A DNA stretch of 64,000 nt from Polyangium spumosum (GCF_009649845.1 NZ_WJIE01000003.1:248001-312000), one strand, 5' to 3'; positions 17,636 through 31,211 are shown, numbered from the stretch's first letter. Numbers and translations: made by a program. The notes: a model not told the origin generated them from the letters alone.

Positions 17636-18565
17636 ATGGACTACGTCGCTCCGTCCAAGGTCGTCTCCCTCCTGCTCGACGCCGGGACGGCGAAGGCTCG
17701 CGCCTCGCTGCGTGACCTCGTGATCCGCGGCTTCCTCGCGGGCGCGCTGCTCGGCTTCGCCACGAGCCTCGCCGTCACCGCCGCCGTCCAGACCACGATC
17801 CCCCTCGTCGGCGCGATCGTCTTTCCCGTCGGCTTCGTGATGATCGTCCTGCTCGGCCTCGAGCTCGTCACGGGCAACTTCGCGCTCCTGCCCATGGCGA
17901 TGCTCGACAAACGCGTCACCGCCGCGGAGCTCGCCCGCAACTTCGCCGTCGTCTTCTGCGCGAACCTCGCCGGCAGCCTCTTTTATGCGTGGCTGCTCTC
18001 GATCTCGCTCACCATGGCGGGCAGCGTCCCGCCCGACGCCGTCGCCAACAAGATCATCGCCATCGCCCAGGCCAAGACCCAGTTCCCCCAGTATGGCCTC
18101 GCCGGCCTGCTGGGCGTCTTCGTCCGGAGCATCCTCTGCAACTGGATGGTTTGTCTCGGCGTCGTCATGGCCATGACGTCCACCGCGACGGTCGGCAAGA
18201 TCGCGGCCGCCTGGTTACCGATCCTCGTCTTCTTCGCGCACGGCTACGAGCATTCGGTCGTGAACATGTTCGTCATCCCGGCCGGCATGCTCCTTGGCGC
18301 GAAGATCACGTTCGCGGACTGGTGGCTGAAGAACCAGCTCCCCGTCACCGTGGGCAATTTCGTGGGCGGATGCCTCTTCACCGGAATGGCGCTTTATTTC
18401 ACGCACAAGCCGAAGCCCGAGGCACCCGCGGACCTCGCCCCGCCCGCCCCCGCGCCTCCGCCCGTCCTCGAGCTCGCGGCCGAGCCCGTGCTCGAGCTCG
18501 TCACGAACGAGCCCGAGCACGACGCGGATTCGACGCCGGCCGCCGCGATCAGGGATTCAGCTTGA
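17636..18565 (+). CDS. Formate/nitrite transporter (FNT) family channel
   Basis: An inner-membrane pentameric-type channel for formate, nitrite, hydrosulfide or related small anions. The 309-residue protein has six hydrophobic segments in residues 27-260. The FNT landmarks are present: LELVTGNFALLP in the first half, NWMVCLGVVMA, and GYEHSVVNMFVIPAG carrying the central pore His. The usual HxxxNM context is kept, with VVNM instead of the common VANM. A Pro/Ala/Glu-rich cytosolic tail of about 50 residues is longer than usual. The last 17 bp overlap the 3' end of the convergent superoxide dismutase gene. The transported ion is not determinable. Confidence 0.88.
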   Translation: MDYVAPSKVVSLLLDAGTAKARASLRDLVIRGFLAGALLGFATSLAVTAAVQTTIPLVGAIVFPVGFVMIVLLGLELVTGNFALLPMAMLDKRVTAAELARNFAVVFCANLAGSLFYAWLLSISLTMAGSVPPDAVANKIIAIAQAKTQFPQYGLAGLLGVFVRSILCNWMVCLGVVMAMTSTATVGKIAAAWLPILVFFAHGYEHSVVNMFVIPAGMLLGAKITFADWWLKNQLPVTVGNFVGGCLFTGMALYFTHKPKPEAPADLAPPAPAPPPVLELAAEPVLELVTNEPEHDADSTPAAAIRDSA

Positions 18566-19103
18566 TCACGCCGCAGCCGATACGAGCGCCTGCATTGCCG
18601 GTCGGCTGCGTGGTGAAATCGTCCGGATCCGCGTGCACCATGAATGCGTGATCGACCACGTCCGTCGTGGCCGCCCCGTCCCCCACGGTCCAGAGGTCCG
18701 TTCGCAGCGAGAGCGTGGCCTTTCCCGCGGCGTCCGCCGTCACGTTGCCGATATCGCCCCGGTGAAACGGGGCCGTCCCCCACTTGCCGTGCGCCTCGTT
18801 CGTCGGGTTCCAGTGCCCCATGGCGCTCATCCCGTCCATGCCGCAGTCGGGCATCTCGTGGATGTGCACCGCGTGTTCCCCGGGGGGCAGGCCGCTCAAC
18901 TGGAGGTCGAGCCGGGTGAACCCGTCGGCCTCGTACACGAAGACGGCCTTTCCCGTGACGTTTTGCCCTTCCGAAGGCGCGATGTCCGCGGTCGCCTGCT
19001 TGCCGTCCGTATCACCTCCCTGCGCGCCGCCGTCGCCGCAACCCGCGAGCGCCGCCAGGACACACGTGCCCAAGACCGCGAAAGGATGACCTTTCTTCGT
19101 CAC
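18549..19103 (-). CDS. sodC: Cu/Zn superoxide dismutase lipoprotein
   Basis: Converts superoxide to oxygen and peroxide outside the cytoplasm. The GTG start at 19103 is preceded by GGGGAGGGGTAC and gives VTKKGHPFAVLG...LAGC, a lipoprotein signal; no ATG in frame gives a signal. The metal-site pattern is complete: HAVHIHEMPDCGMDG (copper His residues and the disulfide Cys), GHWNPTNEAHG, PFHRGDIGN with the GDxxN signature, FMVHADPDD, and the closing GNAGARIGCGVI with the second disulfide Cys. It is 184 residues long, normal for bacterial SodC. The tail overlaps the convergent FNT gene by 17 bp. Confidence 0.93.
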   Translation of the reverse strand: MTKKGHPFAVLGTCVLAALAGCGDGGAQGGDTDGKQATADIAPSEGQNVTGKAVFVYEADGFTRLDLQLSGLPPGEHAVHIHEMPDCGMDGMSAMGHWNPTNEAHGKWGTAPFHRGDIGNVTADAAGKATLSLRTDLWTVGDGAATTDVVDHAFMVHADPDDFTTQPTGNAGARIGCGVIKLNP

Positions 19104-19250
19104 GTACCCCTCCCCTGTTTTGGCAGCTCCAGGCCTCCCGCCTGGAAAGTTCGAGCATGATGGCGCTTCCGCGGGGCTCGGCAAGCGAGCGATCGTGGGC
19201 GCATCGAACTGTAGCCAAGGAACACCGAGGGCCGGTAAGATTCGGCCCGC

Positions 19251-20678
19251 ATGCGAATGTGTCCGGAGTGCCGCGCGAGCTACGAGGACGACGTGCCCGT
19301 ATGCCCGGCGCACGGCGCGGCGCTCGTGTCGCTCGATGTTTCCCCTCGAGACGACGCGCTCGAGCCCGGCGTCATGGTCGGCGAGTACCGCATCGACCAC
19401 AAGCTCGGCTCCGGGACGTTCGGCGACGTCTATGCGGGCGAGCACCCGCTCATCGGCAAGAAGGTCGCGGTCAAGGTCCTGAACCGCCGCTTCGCCTCGG
19501 ACCCGGAGGCCGTCTCCCGGTTCATCGCCGAGGCGCGGGCGGTGAACAAGATCCGCCACCGCAACATCATCGACATCTTCTCGTTCAATACGCTCCCCGG
19601 CGGCAGGCATTATTTCGTGATGGAATACGTCGAGGGCCAGACCCTCGCCGCGCTGCTCGAGCAGAAGCACCGCTTGCCCGTCGCGACCGCGCTCCAGATC
19701 GCCCAGGGCGTCGCCTCCGCGCTCGACGCCGCGCACGAGGCCGGCATCACGCACCGCGACCTCAAGCCGGAGAACGTCTTCCTCGCCGCGGAGCGCGACG
19801 GCTCCCATTTCCCCAAGTTGCTCGATTTCGGCATCGCCAAGCTGAGGGACGACGACGTCGCCCACGAGACCGGCTCCGGCGTCCTGCTCGGCACGCCCCT
19901 CTACATGTCCCCCGAGCAGGCGCGCGGAAAGAAGGTCGACGCCCGCTCCGACATCTATTCGCTCGGCGTCATGATCCACGAGATGCTCACGGGCGCCGTG
20001 CCTTTCCGCGGCGACTCCGCGATGGACGTCGCGCTCAAGCACGACACCGAGCCGCCGCCCGCCCTCTCGACCGTTTGTCCCGACCTCCACCCGGCCCTCG
20101 ACGCGCCCGTCCTCGGGATGCTCGAGAAGCGCCCGCGCAATCGACCCGCCTCGGCGGGCGAGGCCGTGGCGACCCTCGTCGCGCAGGCCTCCGAGCTCGG
20201 GCTCGTGGCTCGCCCTCCCCTTCCCTCGACAAACGCGGCCGCGAGCGAGCTTCGGCCCACGGCCGCGCGATCCGAGCCGTCCACCGAGCGCATGTCCGCC
20301 CTCGACTCGTCGAGCGTGCATCAAAAGAGCTCGTCCCCCCGGTGGCTCGTCGCCGCGCTCGGTATCGTGATCCTCGGGGGAATGGGCTCGATTCTCCTGC
20401 GCGCGCGCCCCCCGCGCGACGAGCGCTTCGAATCGAGCGCGAGCTCGGTCATGCCCTCCGCGTCCCCCGAGCCCGAGCGGATCCCGAGCGCCGCGCCTCC
20501 CCTCCCGCCGCCCGACGTCACCCTCGCGCCCGCGCCCCCAGAGGCGCCCTCGGCCTCGGCCGCGGCCCTGACGCCGCCTCCGCCGCGGCCCACGAAGCCG
20601 GCGCCCGCGCCGCGCCCCACGGGCAAGGCGCCCTCGAAGGGGCCCGATCTCCAGCGTATCCTCGGAGAGCGTGAATGA
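19251..20678 (+). CDS. Ser/Thr protein kinase with N-terminal zinc ribbon and membrane anchor
   Basis: A 475-residue Hanks-type kinase. The N-terminus holds CPEC...CPAHG, a likely zinc ribbon. The kinase domain (about residues 46-310) has GSGTFGDVY, the VAVK lysine (Lys75), HRDLKPENV, DFGIAK, GTPLYMSPEQ and SDIYSLGVMIHEML, so it should be active. A Ser/Ala linker and one membrane helix (WLVAALGIVILGGMGSILL, about 365-384) lead to a Pro-rich exterior tail. The stop codon overlaps the start of the TPR/PEGA gene by 4 bp (ATGA), indicating coupled translation and a shared function. The upstream 147 bp between sodC and the kinase probably holds both promoters. Confidence 0.93.
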   Translation: MRMCPECRASYEDDVPVCPAHGAALVSLDVSPRDDALEPGVMVGEYRIDHKLGSGTFGDVYAGEHPLIGKKVAVKVLNRRFASDPEAVSRFIAEARAVNKIRHRNIIDIFSFNTLPGGRHYFVMEYVEGQTLAALLEQKHRLPVATALQIAQGVASALDAAHEAGITHRDLKPENVFLAAERDGSHFPKLLDFGIAKLRDDDVAHETGSGVLLGTPLYMSPEQARGKKVDARSDIYSLGVMIHEMLTGAVPFRGDSAMDVALKHDTEPPPALSTVCPDLHPALDAPVLGMLEKRPRNRPASAGEAVATLVAQASELGLVARPPLPSTNAAASELRPTAARSEPSTERMSALDSSSVHQKSSSPRWLVAALGIVILGGMGSILLRARPPRDERFESSASSVMPSASPEPERIPSAAPPLPPPDVTLAPAPPEAPSASAAALTPPPPRPTKPAPAPRPTGKAPSKGPDLQRILGERE

Positions 20679-21688
20679 GGCGCTGGGCCCTCGCCATTTC
20701 GTTTTCCATCACCGTGACGTCCGGCGCCCCGGCGCGCGCGCAATCGCCGGAGGGCCCGTCGCTCGCCGTGGCCGAGGCGCTCTTCCAGCAAGGCCGCGAG
20801 CTCCTCGAACAGGAGCGTCATGCCGAGGCTTGCCCCAAGCTCGCCGAGAGCCAGCGCCTCGACCCGAAGCTCGGCACGCTGCTCAACCTCGCCCTCTGCC
20901 ACGAGAACACCGGAAAAACCGCGACGGCCTGGGCCGAATACACGTCCGCCGCCTCGCTCGCGCGCGACAAGGAGCAGAAGGAGCGCGAGGATTTCGCCCG
21001 CGAGCGCGCCGCGGCGCTCCGGAAGAAGCTCGTGTACGTCGTCCTGCGCATGGAGGCGCCGCCCGCGGGCGTCGCGATGAAGCTCGACGACAAACGGATC
21101 GACGTCGCCGCGCTGAACGTGCCATTGCCGATCGACCCGGGCAAACACACGGTGACGGTGATGGCCCCGGGCAAACGGCCCTGGTCCGGCGAGGTCCTCG
21201 TGCCGGCGCAGCCGGGCGAGATCCCCGTGGAGATCCCGGCCCTCGAGGACGCGCCGCCCGAGCCGCCCCCGCAGCCGTCGAAGCCCGAGCCGCCCCCGAC
21301 TCCGCTGCCGCAAACGCCGCTGCCGGAGGCGAAGAGACCCGCGCAGACCGGCCCACGCGCCTCCTCGGTCCTCATGGTCGCGGGGTTCGGCGGCGCCGCG
21401 GCGGCGCTGATGGTCGGCGCGTCGACGGGGATCGCCGCGCTCGCCAAGGCGAGCGAGATCCTGCCGAATTGTAATGGCTCCTCGTGCCCCGGGCAGGCCG
21501 GCTCGCTCGCCACGGCGAACACCCTCGCGAACGTGTCGAACATCGGGTTTGGCGTGGCCGTCCTCGGCCTCGGCGTCGGGATCGCCGGCGTCGCGCTCGC
21601 GCCGAGGCGTGAAGACGCGCCCCGCCCGGCGGTCTCCGTCACGCCCCTCCTCGGCCCCGGCGTGATCGGGCTCCGCGGCGCGTTCTGA
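20675..21688 (+). CDS. Exported TPR/PEGA-type protein coupled to the kinase gene
   Basis: A 337-residue protein with a cleavable signal (ARAQSPEG region). Residues 30-110 resemble TPR motifs (VAEALFQQGRELLEQERHAEACPKL, LLNLALCHENTGKTATAWAEY). Next comes a small beta region like the PEGA domain (APPAGVAMKLDDKRID, IDPGKHTVTVMAPGK), then a Pro-rich linker. The last 100 residues have two hydrophobic, Gly/Ala-rich segments with a Cys pair between them (CNGSSCPG). This design is frequent next to Ser/Thr kinases in myxobacteria, where it may present a sensor or cell-wall-binding surface. The start ATG lies inside the kinase stop region. The precise role is unknown. Confidence 0.8.
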   Translation: MRRWALAISFSITVTSGAPARAQSPEGPSLAVAEALFQQGRELLEQERHAEACPKLAESQRLDPKLGTLLNLALCHENTGKTATAWAEYTSAASLARDKEQKEREDFARERAAALRKKLVYVVLRMEAPPAGVAMKLDDKRIDVAALNVPLPIDPGKHTVTVMAPGKRPWSGEVLVPAQPGEIPVEIPALEDAPPEPPPQPSKPEPPPTPLPQTPLPEAKRPAQTGPRASSVLMVAGFGGAAAALMVGASTGIAALAKASEILPNCNGSSCPGQAGSLATANTLANVSNIGFGVAVLGLGVGIAGVALAPRREDAPRPAVSVTPLLGPGVIGLRGAF

Positions 21689-21691
21689 CGG

Positions 21692-22381
21692 TCAGAGGCA
21701 CCCCTCCGCCTGGCAATCACACGATCCGCCGCAGACCTGATCGATCTCGACCGCCGCGTCGCACGTGGCCGTGCAGCGGTTGTCGCCGCAGAGCATCGTG
21801 ACGCCCGCGCAGCTCTGGCCCTTGCAGACGAGGGTGCACGCGCCGTCGGGGCTGCATCGTAATGTCATGTTTTGACAACCTCCCTCCTCGCAGACGACCT
21901 CGCAGGGCGCTCCGCCCGCGCAGCTCACGAGGACGTCGTGACACTGGTCCCTGCATTCGAGCCGCGCCGGGGCCGCCCGCGTGTCGAGCGGGATGGTGAG
22001 GGGCCCGGCGTCCGCGTCGACGGACATGCATTCGTCCGGCTCGTCACACACCCGCGCGCACACGTTCCCCGCGCAGGAGTCACACGCGCCGCTCGGACAA
22101 ACCCCCAGCATGGCCGACCAGCCGCATTCGTGGCAGAACCCGGGCTGGCCCATCGGCGCGGCGCAGACCGCGTCTTCGCGGCAACCCCCCGTCATCCGGG
22201 TGCAGCTCGTGTTGCAGGCCGTCGCCTCCGCATTGCAGGCATACGTACCACAATCTTCCTCGTTGCAGGCCTGCTCGGTCCCCTCGAGCCCCGCGATCCC
22301 CGCGACGAACTGACAGCCGATCGCCACGAGGCCCCAGGCGAGCCCCACGAGGGCGAGGCGCGCCGCCTTCCCTGTTTGCAT
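21692..22381 (-). CDS. Cys-rich lipoprotein, unknown function
   Basis: A 229-residue protein starting at MQTGKAARLALVG, with a lipoprotein signal (lipobox Cys23 in AIGC). About 38 Cys are spread over the mature part in patterns such as CGTYACNAEATACNTSC, CPSGACDSCAGNVCARVC and CEVVCEEGGC. The spacing suggests many small disulfide loops rather than a metal site. A middle stretch (DADAGPLTIPLDTRAAPAR) is Cys-free. Such proteins are abundant on myxobacterial surfaces; function is unknown. It is divergent from the sigma-54 activator (70 bp between starts) and converges on the TPR/PEGA gene with a 3-bp gap. Confidence 0.75.
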   Translation of the reverse strand: MQTGKAARLALVGLAWGLVAIGCQFVAGIAGLEGTEQACNEEDCGTYACNAEATACNTSCTRMTGGCREDAVCAAPMGQPGFCHECGWSAMLGVCPSGACDSCAGNVCARVCDEPDECMSVDADAGPLTIPLDTRAAPARLECRDQCHDVLVSCAGGAPCEVVCEEGGCQNMTLRCSPDGACTLVCKGQSCAGVTMLCGDNRCTATCDAAVEIDQVCGGSCDCQAEGCL

Positions 22382-22451
22382 GATTTCACCCTCTGCCCGA
22401 GGATACCACGGGTTGTCACGCGAGGGCGCGGCCGTGGTAACGTCCGTGCGC

Positions 22452-26549
<4,098 letters not shown>

Positions 26550-26573
26550 CCGCCGTCCGCGGAAGAGGAATTC

Positions 26574-27983
26574 ATGTCCATGTCAGCGAAATTGGCCTCG
26601 GTGATCGATCAGCAGCAGACGAGCCTCGCGACCGCGGCCGCACGGCAGCTCGCGACGACGACGAAATCGGCCCCGCAGATGCAGGGGATCTCGTCGCGGT
26701 GGCTGCTCAAGCTCTTGCCGTGGGTGCACGTCAACGGCGTCTACCGCGTCAACCGCCGCCTGAGCTACGCGGTCGGCGACGGCCGCGTGGAGTTCACGAA
26801 CACCGGCGCCAAGATCCAGGTCATCCCGCAGGAGCTCTGCGAGCTGCCGCTGCTGCGCGGCTACGAGGACGTCGAGGTCCTGAGCACGCTGGCGAGCCGC
26901 TTCGTGCAGCGCGAATACAAGCCCGGCGAGGTCATCACCGAGCGCGGCAAGGAGGCCGATCATATCTGCCTCATCGCGCACGGCAAGATCAACAAGATCG
27001 GGACCGGCAAGTACGGTGACGAGACGGTGCTCGAGGTCCTCGCGGACGGCGACCATTACAGCTACGAGGCGCTGCTCGAGACGCAGGACTACTGGTCCTT
27101 CACGGCCAAGGCGGTCACCTCGTGCATCGTGCTGACGCTGCAGCAGAACGCGTTCGAGGAGATCGTCGCGCAGTCGCCGTCGCTCCAGAAGCACGTCGAG
27201 GGTTTCAAGGCGCGCGCCACGAAGAAGCAGGACAAAACGGGCGAGGCCGCGATCGAGATCGCGGCGGGCCACGCCGGAGAGCACGTCCTGCCGGGCACGT
27301 TCGTCGATTACGACACCTCGCCGCGCGAATACGAGCTCAGCGTGGCGCAGACCGTGCTCCAGATCCACACGCGCGTCGCGGATCTCTTCAACGAGCCGAT
27401 GAACCAGACCGAGCAGCAGCTCCGGCTGACGATCGAGGCGCTGAAGGAGCGACAGGAGCACGAGCTCGTCAACAACCACGACTTCGGCCTCCTGCACAAC
27501 GCCGCCCTGAAGCAGCGCATCCACACCCGCAGCGGCCCCCCGACGCCGGACGACATGGACGAGCTCCTCTCCACGGTCTGGCGAGAGCCGTCGTTTTTCC
27601 TGGCGCATCCGCGCGCCATCGCGGCCTTCGGCCAGGAGTGCAGCCGCCTCGGCATCTATCCGCAGAGCGTCGAGGTCAATGGCAATCACGTCCCGGCGTG
27701 GCGCGGCGTGCCGATCTTCCCCTGCAACAAGATCCCGGTCTCCGACACGCGCACGACCTCGATCCTCCTCATGCGCGCCGGAGAGAAGAACCAGGGCGTC
27801 ATCGGCCTGCACCACGCCGGCATCCCCGACGAGGTCGAGCCCAGCCTCAACGTGCGCTTCATGGGGATCAACGAGAAGGCGATCATCTCCTACCTCGTGA
27901 GCCTCTATTACTCCGCGGCCGTCCTCGTCCCCGACGCGCTCGGCGTCCTCGAGAGCGTGGAGATCGGGCGCGCGCACGAGTGA
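26574..27983 (+). CDS. Family 2B encapsulin shell protein, copy 1
   Basis: A predicted self-assembling HK97-fold nanocompartment shell subunit with an inserted cyclic-nucleotide-binding-like domain. The N-terminal arm (about 24-85) has [18 protein letters not shown] and [14 protein letters not shown], typical of Family 2 shells. Residues 88-212 form the cNMP-binding-like insertion ([30 protein letters not shown]). The rest (245-466) continues the shell fold: [46 protein letters not shown], and [15 protein letters not shown], ending in [11 protein letters not shown]. The phosphate cassette lacks the canonical FGE...R residues, so cAMP binding is doubtful. There is no DNA-binding domain, so it is not a CRP regulator. 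It sits 24 bp after the geosmin synthase gene; Family 2B shells are known to be linked with terpene cyclases. Confidence 0.92.
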   Translation: MSMSAKLASVIDQQQTSLATAAARQLATTTKSAPQMQGISSRWLLKLLPWVHVNGVYRVNRRLSYAVGDGRVEFTNTGAKIQVIPQELCELPLLRGYEDVEVLSTLASRFVQREYKPGEVITERGKEADHICLIAHGKINKIGTGKYGDETVLEVLADGDHYSYEALLETQDYWSFTAKAVTSCIVLTLQQNAFEEIVAQSPSLQKHVEGFKARATKKQDKTGEAAIEIAAGHAGEHVLPGTFVDYDTSPREYELSVAQTVLQIHTRVADLFNEPMNQTEQQLRLTIEALKERQEHELVNNHDFGLLHNAALKQRIHTRSGPPTPDDMDELLSTVWREPSFFLAHPRAIAAFGQECSRLGIYPQSVEVNGNHVPAWRGVPIFPCNKIPVSDTRTTSILLMRAGEKNQGVIGLHHAGIPDEVEPSLNVRFMGINEKAIISYLVSLYYSAAVLVPDALGVLESVEIGRAHE

Positions 27984-28081
27984 GCCCGAGCGGCGCGGCG
28001 CTCCGCGCGGCCCGCGGCGACGCGGGTACGGGCGGAGCGCGCGCGCCTCACCCCGAGGCAGCGCACAAAGAAAGGTACGTC

Positions 28082-29482
28082 ATGGCAAACGCGGACAATC
28101 CTGGGATCGTGGGCGAGGCGGAGCGTTCGAGCCTCGGGACGAAGGGGGCACGAAAACTCGCGACGACGAGCAAATCGCCGCCGCAGATGCAGGGGCTCTC
28201 TCCCCGGTGGCTCTCGCGGGCCCTGCCCTGGGTCGAGGTCCCGGGCGGCACGTATCGCGTGAACCGCCGCCTGAGTTATGCCGTCGGCGACGGGCGCTTG
28301 AGCTTCGGCAACATCGGGGCGAAGGTGCAGGTGATCCCGCAGGAGCTCTGCGAACTGCCGCTCCTGCAGGGCTTCGCGGACGACGCGCTGCTCGAGGCCC
28401 TCTCGAGCCGGTTCGTCCAGCGCGAATACAAGCGCGGAGAGATCATCGCCGAGCGCGGAAAGCCGGCGGAGCACATCTTCTTGATCGCGCACGGCAAGGC
28501 CAACAAGCTCGGCGCAGGCAAGTATGGCGACGACCTGATCCTGGACGTCCTCGCCGACGGCGACCATTTCGGCGACAGCGCCGTCGTCCAGTCGAACGAC
28601 ACCTGGGGCTTCACGGTCAAGGCCGTCACGCCGTGCACGGTGCTCGCGCTGCCGCAGCAGGTGTTCGAGGACCTGATGCGGCAATCCCCGGCGCTCCAGC
28701 GTCACGTCGCCGCGTACGTGGAGCGGCTGAAGAAGCCGCAAGACAAGGTGGGGCAGGCGGCCATCGCGCTCTCCGCGGGTCACAAGGGGGAGGCCGCGCT
28801 GCCGGGGACGTTCGTCGATTACGAGACGACGCCCCGCGAATACGAGCTGAGCGTGGCGCAGACCGTCCTCCGGGTCCACACGCGCGTCTCGGACCTCTTC
28901 GACGATCCGATGGATCAGCTCGAGGAGCAGCTCCGCCTCACGGTCCACGCCCTGCGCGAGCGACAGGAGCACGAGCTCATCAACAACCTCGATTTCGGCC
29001 TCCTGCACAACGCCGATCTCAAGCAGCGCCTCCATACGCGCAGCGGCCCCCCGACCCCCGAGGACATGGACGAGCTGCTCTGCCGGCGCCGCAAGTCGCA
29101 GTTTTTCCTGGCGCACCCGCGCACGATCGCCGCATTTCATCGGGCGTGCAATCGCCGCCGGGTGTATCCGAGCACGGTCGAATATCAAGGCGCCAGGGTG
29201 ACGGCCTGGCGTGGCGTGCCGCTCCTGCCTTGCGACAAGATCCCCATCCACGAGGACGAGACGAGCTCCATCCTCGTCATGCGCACGGGGCAGGAGCACC
29301 AGGGCGTCATCGGCCTGCACCGCACGGGCCTGCCCGACGAAATCGAGCCTGGCCTCTCGGTTCGCAAGATGGACACCAACGACAAGGCCATCAGCTCGTA
29401 CCTCGTCAGCACCTATTTCTCCGCCGCGGTCCTGGTCCCCGACGCCCTCGGCATCCTGGAGAACGTCCAGATCGGGCGATAG
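28082..29482 (+). CDS. Family 2B encapsulin shell protein, copy 2
   Basis: A 466-residue paralogue of the preceding shell protein with the same domain order. The N-arm has [18 protein letters not shown] and [14 protein letters not shown]; the cNMP-binding-like insertion spans about 89-212; the shell core runs from [13 protein letters not shown] to [11 protein letters not shown]. The two copies agree over most of the core but differ in the N-terminal 25 residues, across the insertion and in the segment after DMDELL ([10 protein letters not shown] here, [11 protein letters not shown] in copy 1). The cassette reads [11 protein letters not shown] and again lacks the nucleotide-contacting Arg. The conserved difference suggests two distinct subunits of one shell rather than a fresh duplication. 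It starts at the ATG after AAAGAAAGG and is 98 bp from copy 1 and 31 bp from the MscS gene. Confidence 0.92.
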   Translation: MANADNPGIVGEAERSSLGTKGARKLATTSKSPPQMQGLSPRWLSRALPWVEVPGGTYRVNRRLSYAVGDGRLSFGNIGAKVQVIPQELCELPLLQGFADDALLEALSSRFVQREYKRGEIIAERGKPAEHIFLIAHGKANKLGAGKYGDDLILDVLADGDHFGDSAVVQSNDTWGFTVKAVTPCTVLALPQQVFEDLMRQSPALQRHVAAYVERLKKPQDKVGQAAIALSAGHKGEAALPGTFVDYETTPREYELSVAQTVLRVHTRVSDLFDDPMDQLEEQLRLTVHALRERQEHELINNLDFGLLHNADLKQRLHTRSGPPTPEDMDELLCRRRKSQFFLAHPRTIAAFHRACNRRRVYPSTVEYQGARVTAWRGVPLLPCDKIPIHEDETSSILVMRTGQEHQGVIGLHRTGLPDEIEPGLSVRKMDTNDKAISSYLVSTYFSAAVLVPDALGILENVQIGR

Positions 29483-29513
29483 CAGGCTGCCGGAGAACGA
29501 GGCGAGCGCCACG

Positions 29514-31208
29514 ATGACATTGCCCCACCTCGACCTGCTGCTCCACAATGTCGTCGCCTTGTGCGTCGCGATCGTGGCGCTCTTCCTCCTCTCGGAGCTC
29601 GTGGTCACGATCATCCATCGGGGCTACGCCTTCGTCCTTCGCTCACCGACGCTCGAGCACGTCACGGACGACGACCGCAAGGATTTCCGGCGCCGCGTCC
29701 GCCGCCGCGCCCTCGTATGGGTGTCGATCTTCGTGCTCCTCCTCATGGGCGGCGCGCTCTTCGCGACCCTTCGAGAGGTCCGGATCCTCGACCTCGTGAA
29801 GCGCGCGCTCGGCGAGCTCGCGGGGGACGATCCTTCGGTTCTCAAGGCGCGCCTCGCCGCCACCCTCGGCATTGCCGTCGGGGCGCTTTTCGTCGACACC
29901 CTGGCCCGGGGGCTCGCCGGGACACTGGGCCGGGCCGTCGAGCGCTCGGAGTGGCTCGAGAGCCGCCGCGAGGCCCTCTCCGAGGTCACGATACGCCTGC
30001 GCAAGGCGCTGCGCGCCATCGTCCTCGGCGCCGCCGCGGTCCTCATCGCCGACAAACTCGAGCTCGCGCCGGGATCCCAGCGCTCCGCGTTGCTCGCCGC
30101 CTACGTCCTCGGGGCCTTCTACGTCAGCCGCCTCTTGACGGGCGTCGGATACCTCCTCCTCGACATCCTCTTCGACAACTCGACGCGGCTCACCCGCCTC
30201 GAGAGCCCGCTCAAATATCTCGGCGGTCTGAAGCACCTCCTCGGGATCACCAAGCGCGTCCTCGATTATTGCGTGTACCTCTCGGCCGCGACGTGGGTCG
30301 CAGAGGCGCTGACGCCCGACACGTGGCTGGCGCAGGCCGGGCGGATCGGGATCCGCGTCATCGCGATCTTTTATGCGAGCCGGGTCCTGGTCGAGCTCTG
30401 CGTGCTGCTCATCCACGACCTGTTCCTCGGCAAGACGGCCGAGGGCAATCCCCAGTCGCTCCAGCAGCGCAAGACCCTCGTCCCCGTGGCGATGGGCTTC
30501 TTGCGGTACGCGATTTACTTCACCGCCCTCGTGATGGTGCTGCGCGAGGTCTCCATCGATCCGACGCCGCTGCTCGCCGGCGCCGGCGTCATCGGCGTCG
30601 CCATCGGATTCGGCGCGCAGACGTTCGTGGGCGACATCGTGGCCGGCTTCTTCATTCTCTTCGAGAACCTCCTGCTCGTCGGTGATCTCGTGGAGATCGG
30701 CGGCATCCAGGGGCGCGTGGAGGAGATCGGCGTTCGTATCACGAAGATCCGCGACGAGTCGGGGGTCCTCCACTCCATCCCCAATGGCGAGGTGCGCAAG
30801 GTCGCGAACCACTCGAGGACCTACGTCAACGCGGTGATCGACGTGCACGTGCCCTACGAGGAGGACATGCCGCGGGTGCGTGATCTCCTCGGCAGCGTGG
30901 TCGAGCGCGAGGTCGAGGCGCTGACCGGCGCCCCTGGGCGCGTGGAGGTCGGCGTCGAGGAGCTGACCGAGGGTTCGGTCGTCCTGCGTGTCATCGCGCG
31001 CGTGCCGCCCGGCGAGAGCAAAGACATGGGCGACGCCCTGCGCGGGCGCATCGTGGAGGAGCTCTGCAAAGCCCAGGTGAGCGCGCCGCGCCCGCGTCGC
31101 GCCGTCCTGATCGAGAGCAAGCTCCACGTCGGCCGCCCGCCGCGGCTCGAAATCGAGGAGTCCACGCCCGTCGCGCCCTTCTCGCCTTCGAATGGGGACG
31201 GCGATTGA
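29514..31208 (+). CDS. MscS-family mechanosensitive channel (long form)
   Basis: An inner-membrane channel of 564 residues that would release small solutes on membrane tension. Several hydrophobic segments (first at about residues 8-27, others between 70 and 330) precede the MscS core. The pore helix GVIGVAIGFGAQTFVGDIVAGF and the following FENLLLVGDLVEIGGIQGRVEEIG beta domain are characteristic. The C-terminal cytosolic part (VDVHVPYEEDM, PGRVEVGVEELTEGSVVLRV) matches the vestibule. It is longer than E. coli MscS because of extra N-terminal helices. The ATG at 29514 follows GGAGAACGAGG. Its 31-bp distance from the second shell gene implies cotranscription with the geosmin-encapsulin genes. 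It converges on the NFACT-R gene with a 3-bp gap. Confidence 0.9.
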   Translation: MTLPHLDLLLHNVVALCVAIVALFLLSELVVTIIHRGYAFVLRSPTLEHVTDDDRKDFRRRVRRRALVWVSIFVLLLMGGALFATLREVRILDLVKRALGELAGDDPSVLKARLAATLGIAVGALFVDTLARGLAGTLGRAVERSEWLESRREALSEVTIRLRKALRAIVLGAAAVLIADKLELAPGSQRSALLAAYVLGAFYVSRLLTGVGYLLLDILFDNSTRLTRLESPLKYLGGLKHLLGITKRVLDYCVYLSAATWVAEALTPDTWLAQAGRIGIRVIAIFYASRVLVELCVLLIHDLFLGKTAEGNPQSLQQRKTLVPVAMGFLRYAIYFTALVMVLREVSIDPTPLLAGAGVIGVAIGFGAQTFVGDIVAGFFILFENLLLVGDLVEIGGIQGRVEEIGVRITKIRDESGVLHSIPNGEVRKVANHSRTYVNAVIDVHVPYEEDMPRVRDLLGSVVEREVEALTGAPGRVEVGVEELTEGSVVLRVIARVPPGESKDMGDALRGRIVEELCKAQVSAPRPRRAVLIESKLHVGRPPRLEIEESTPVAPFSPSNGDGD

Positions 31209-31211
31209 CGG

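Noticed and set aside
26574-29482. The two cNMP-domain proteins as CRP/FNR-type transcription regulators
   Set aside because: There is no C-terminal helix-turn-helix; the cNMP-like part is an insertion inside a larger HK97-type shell protein.
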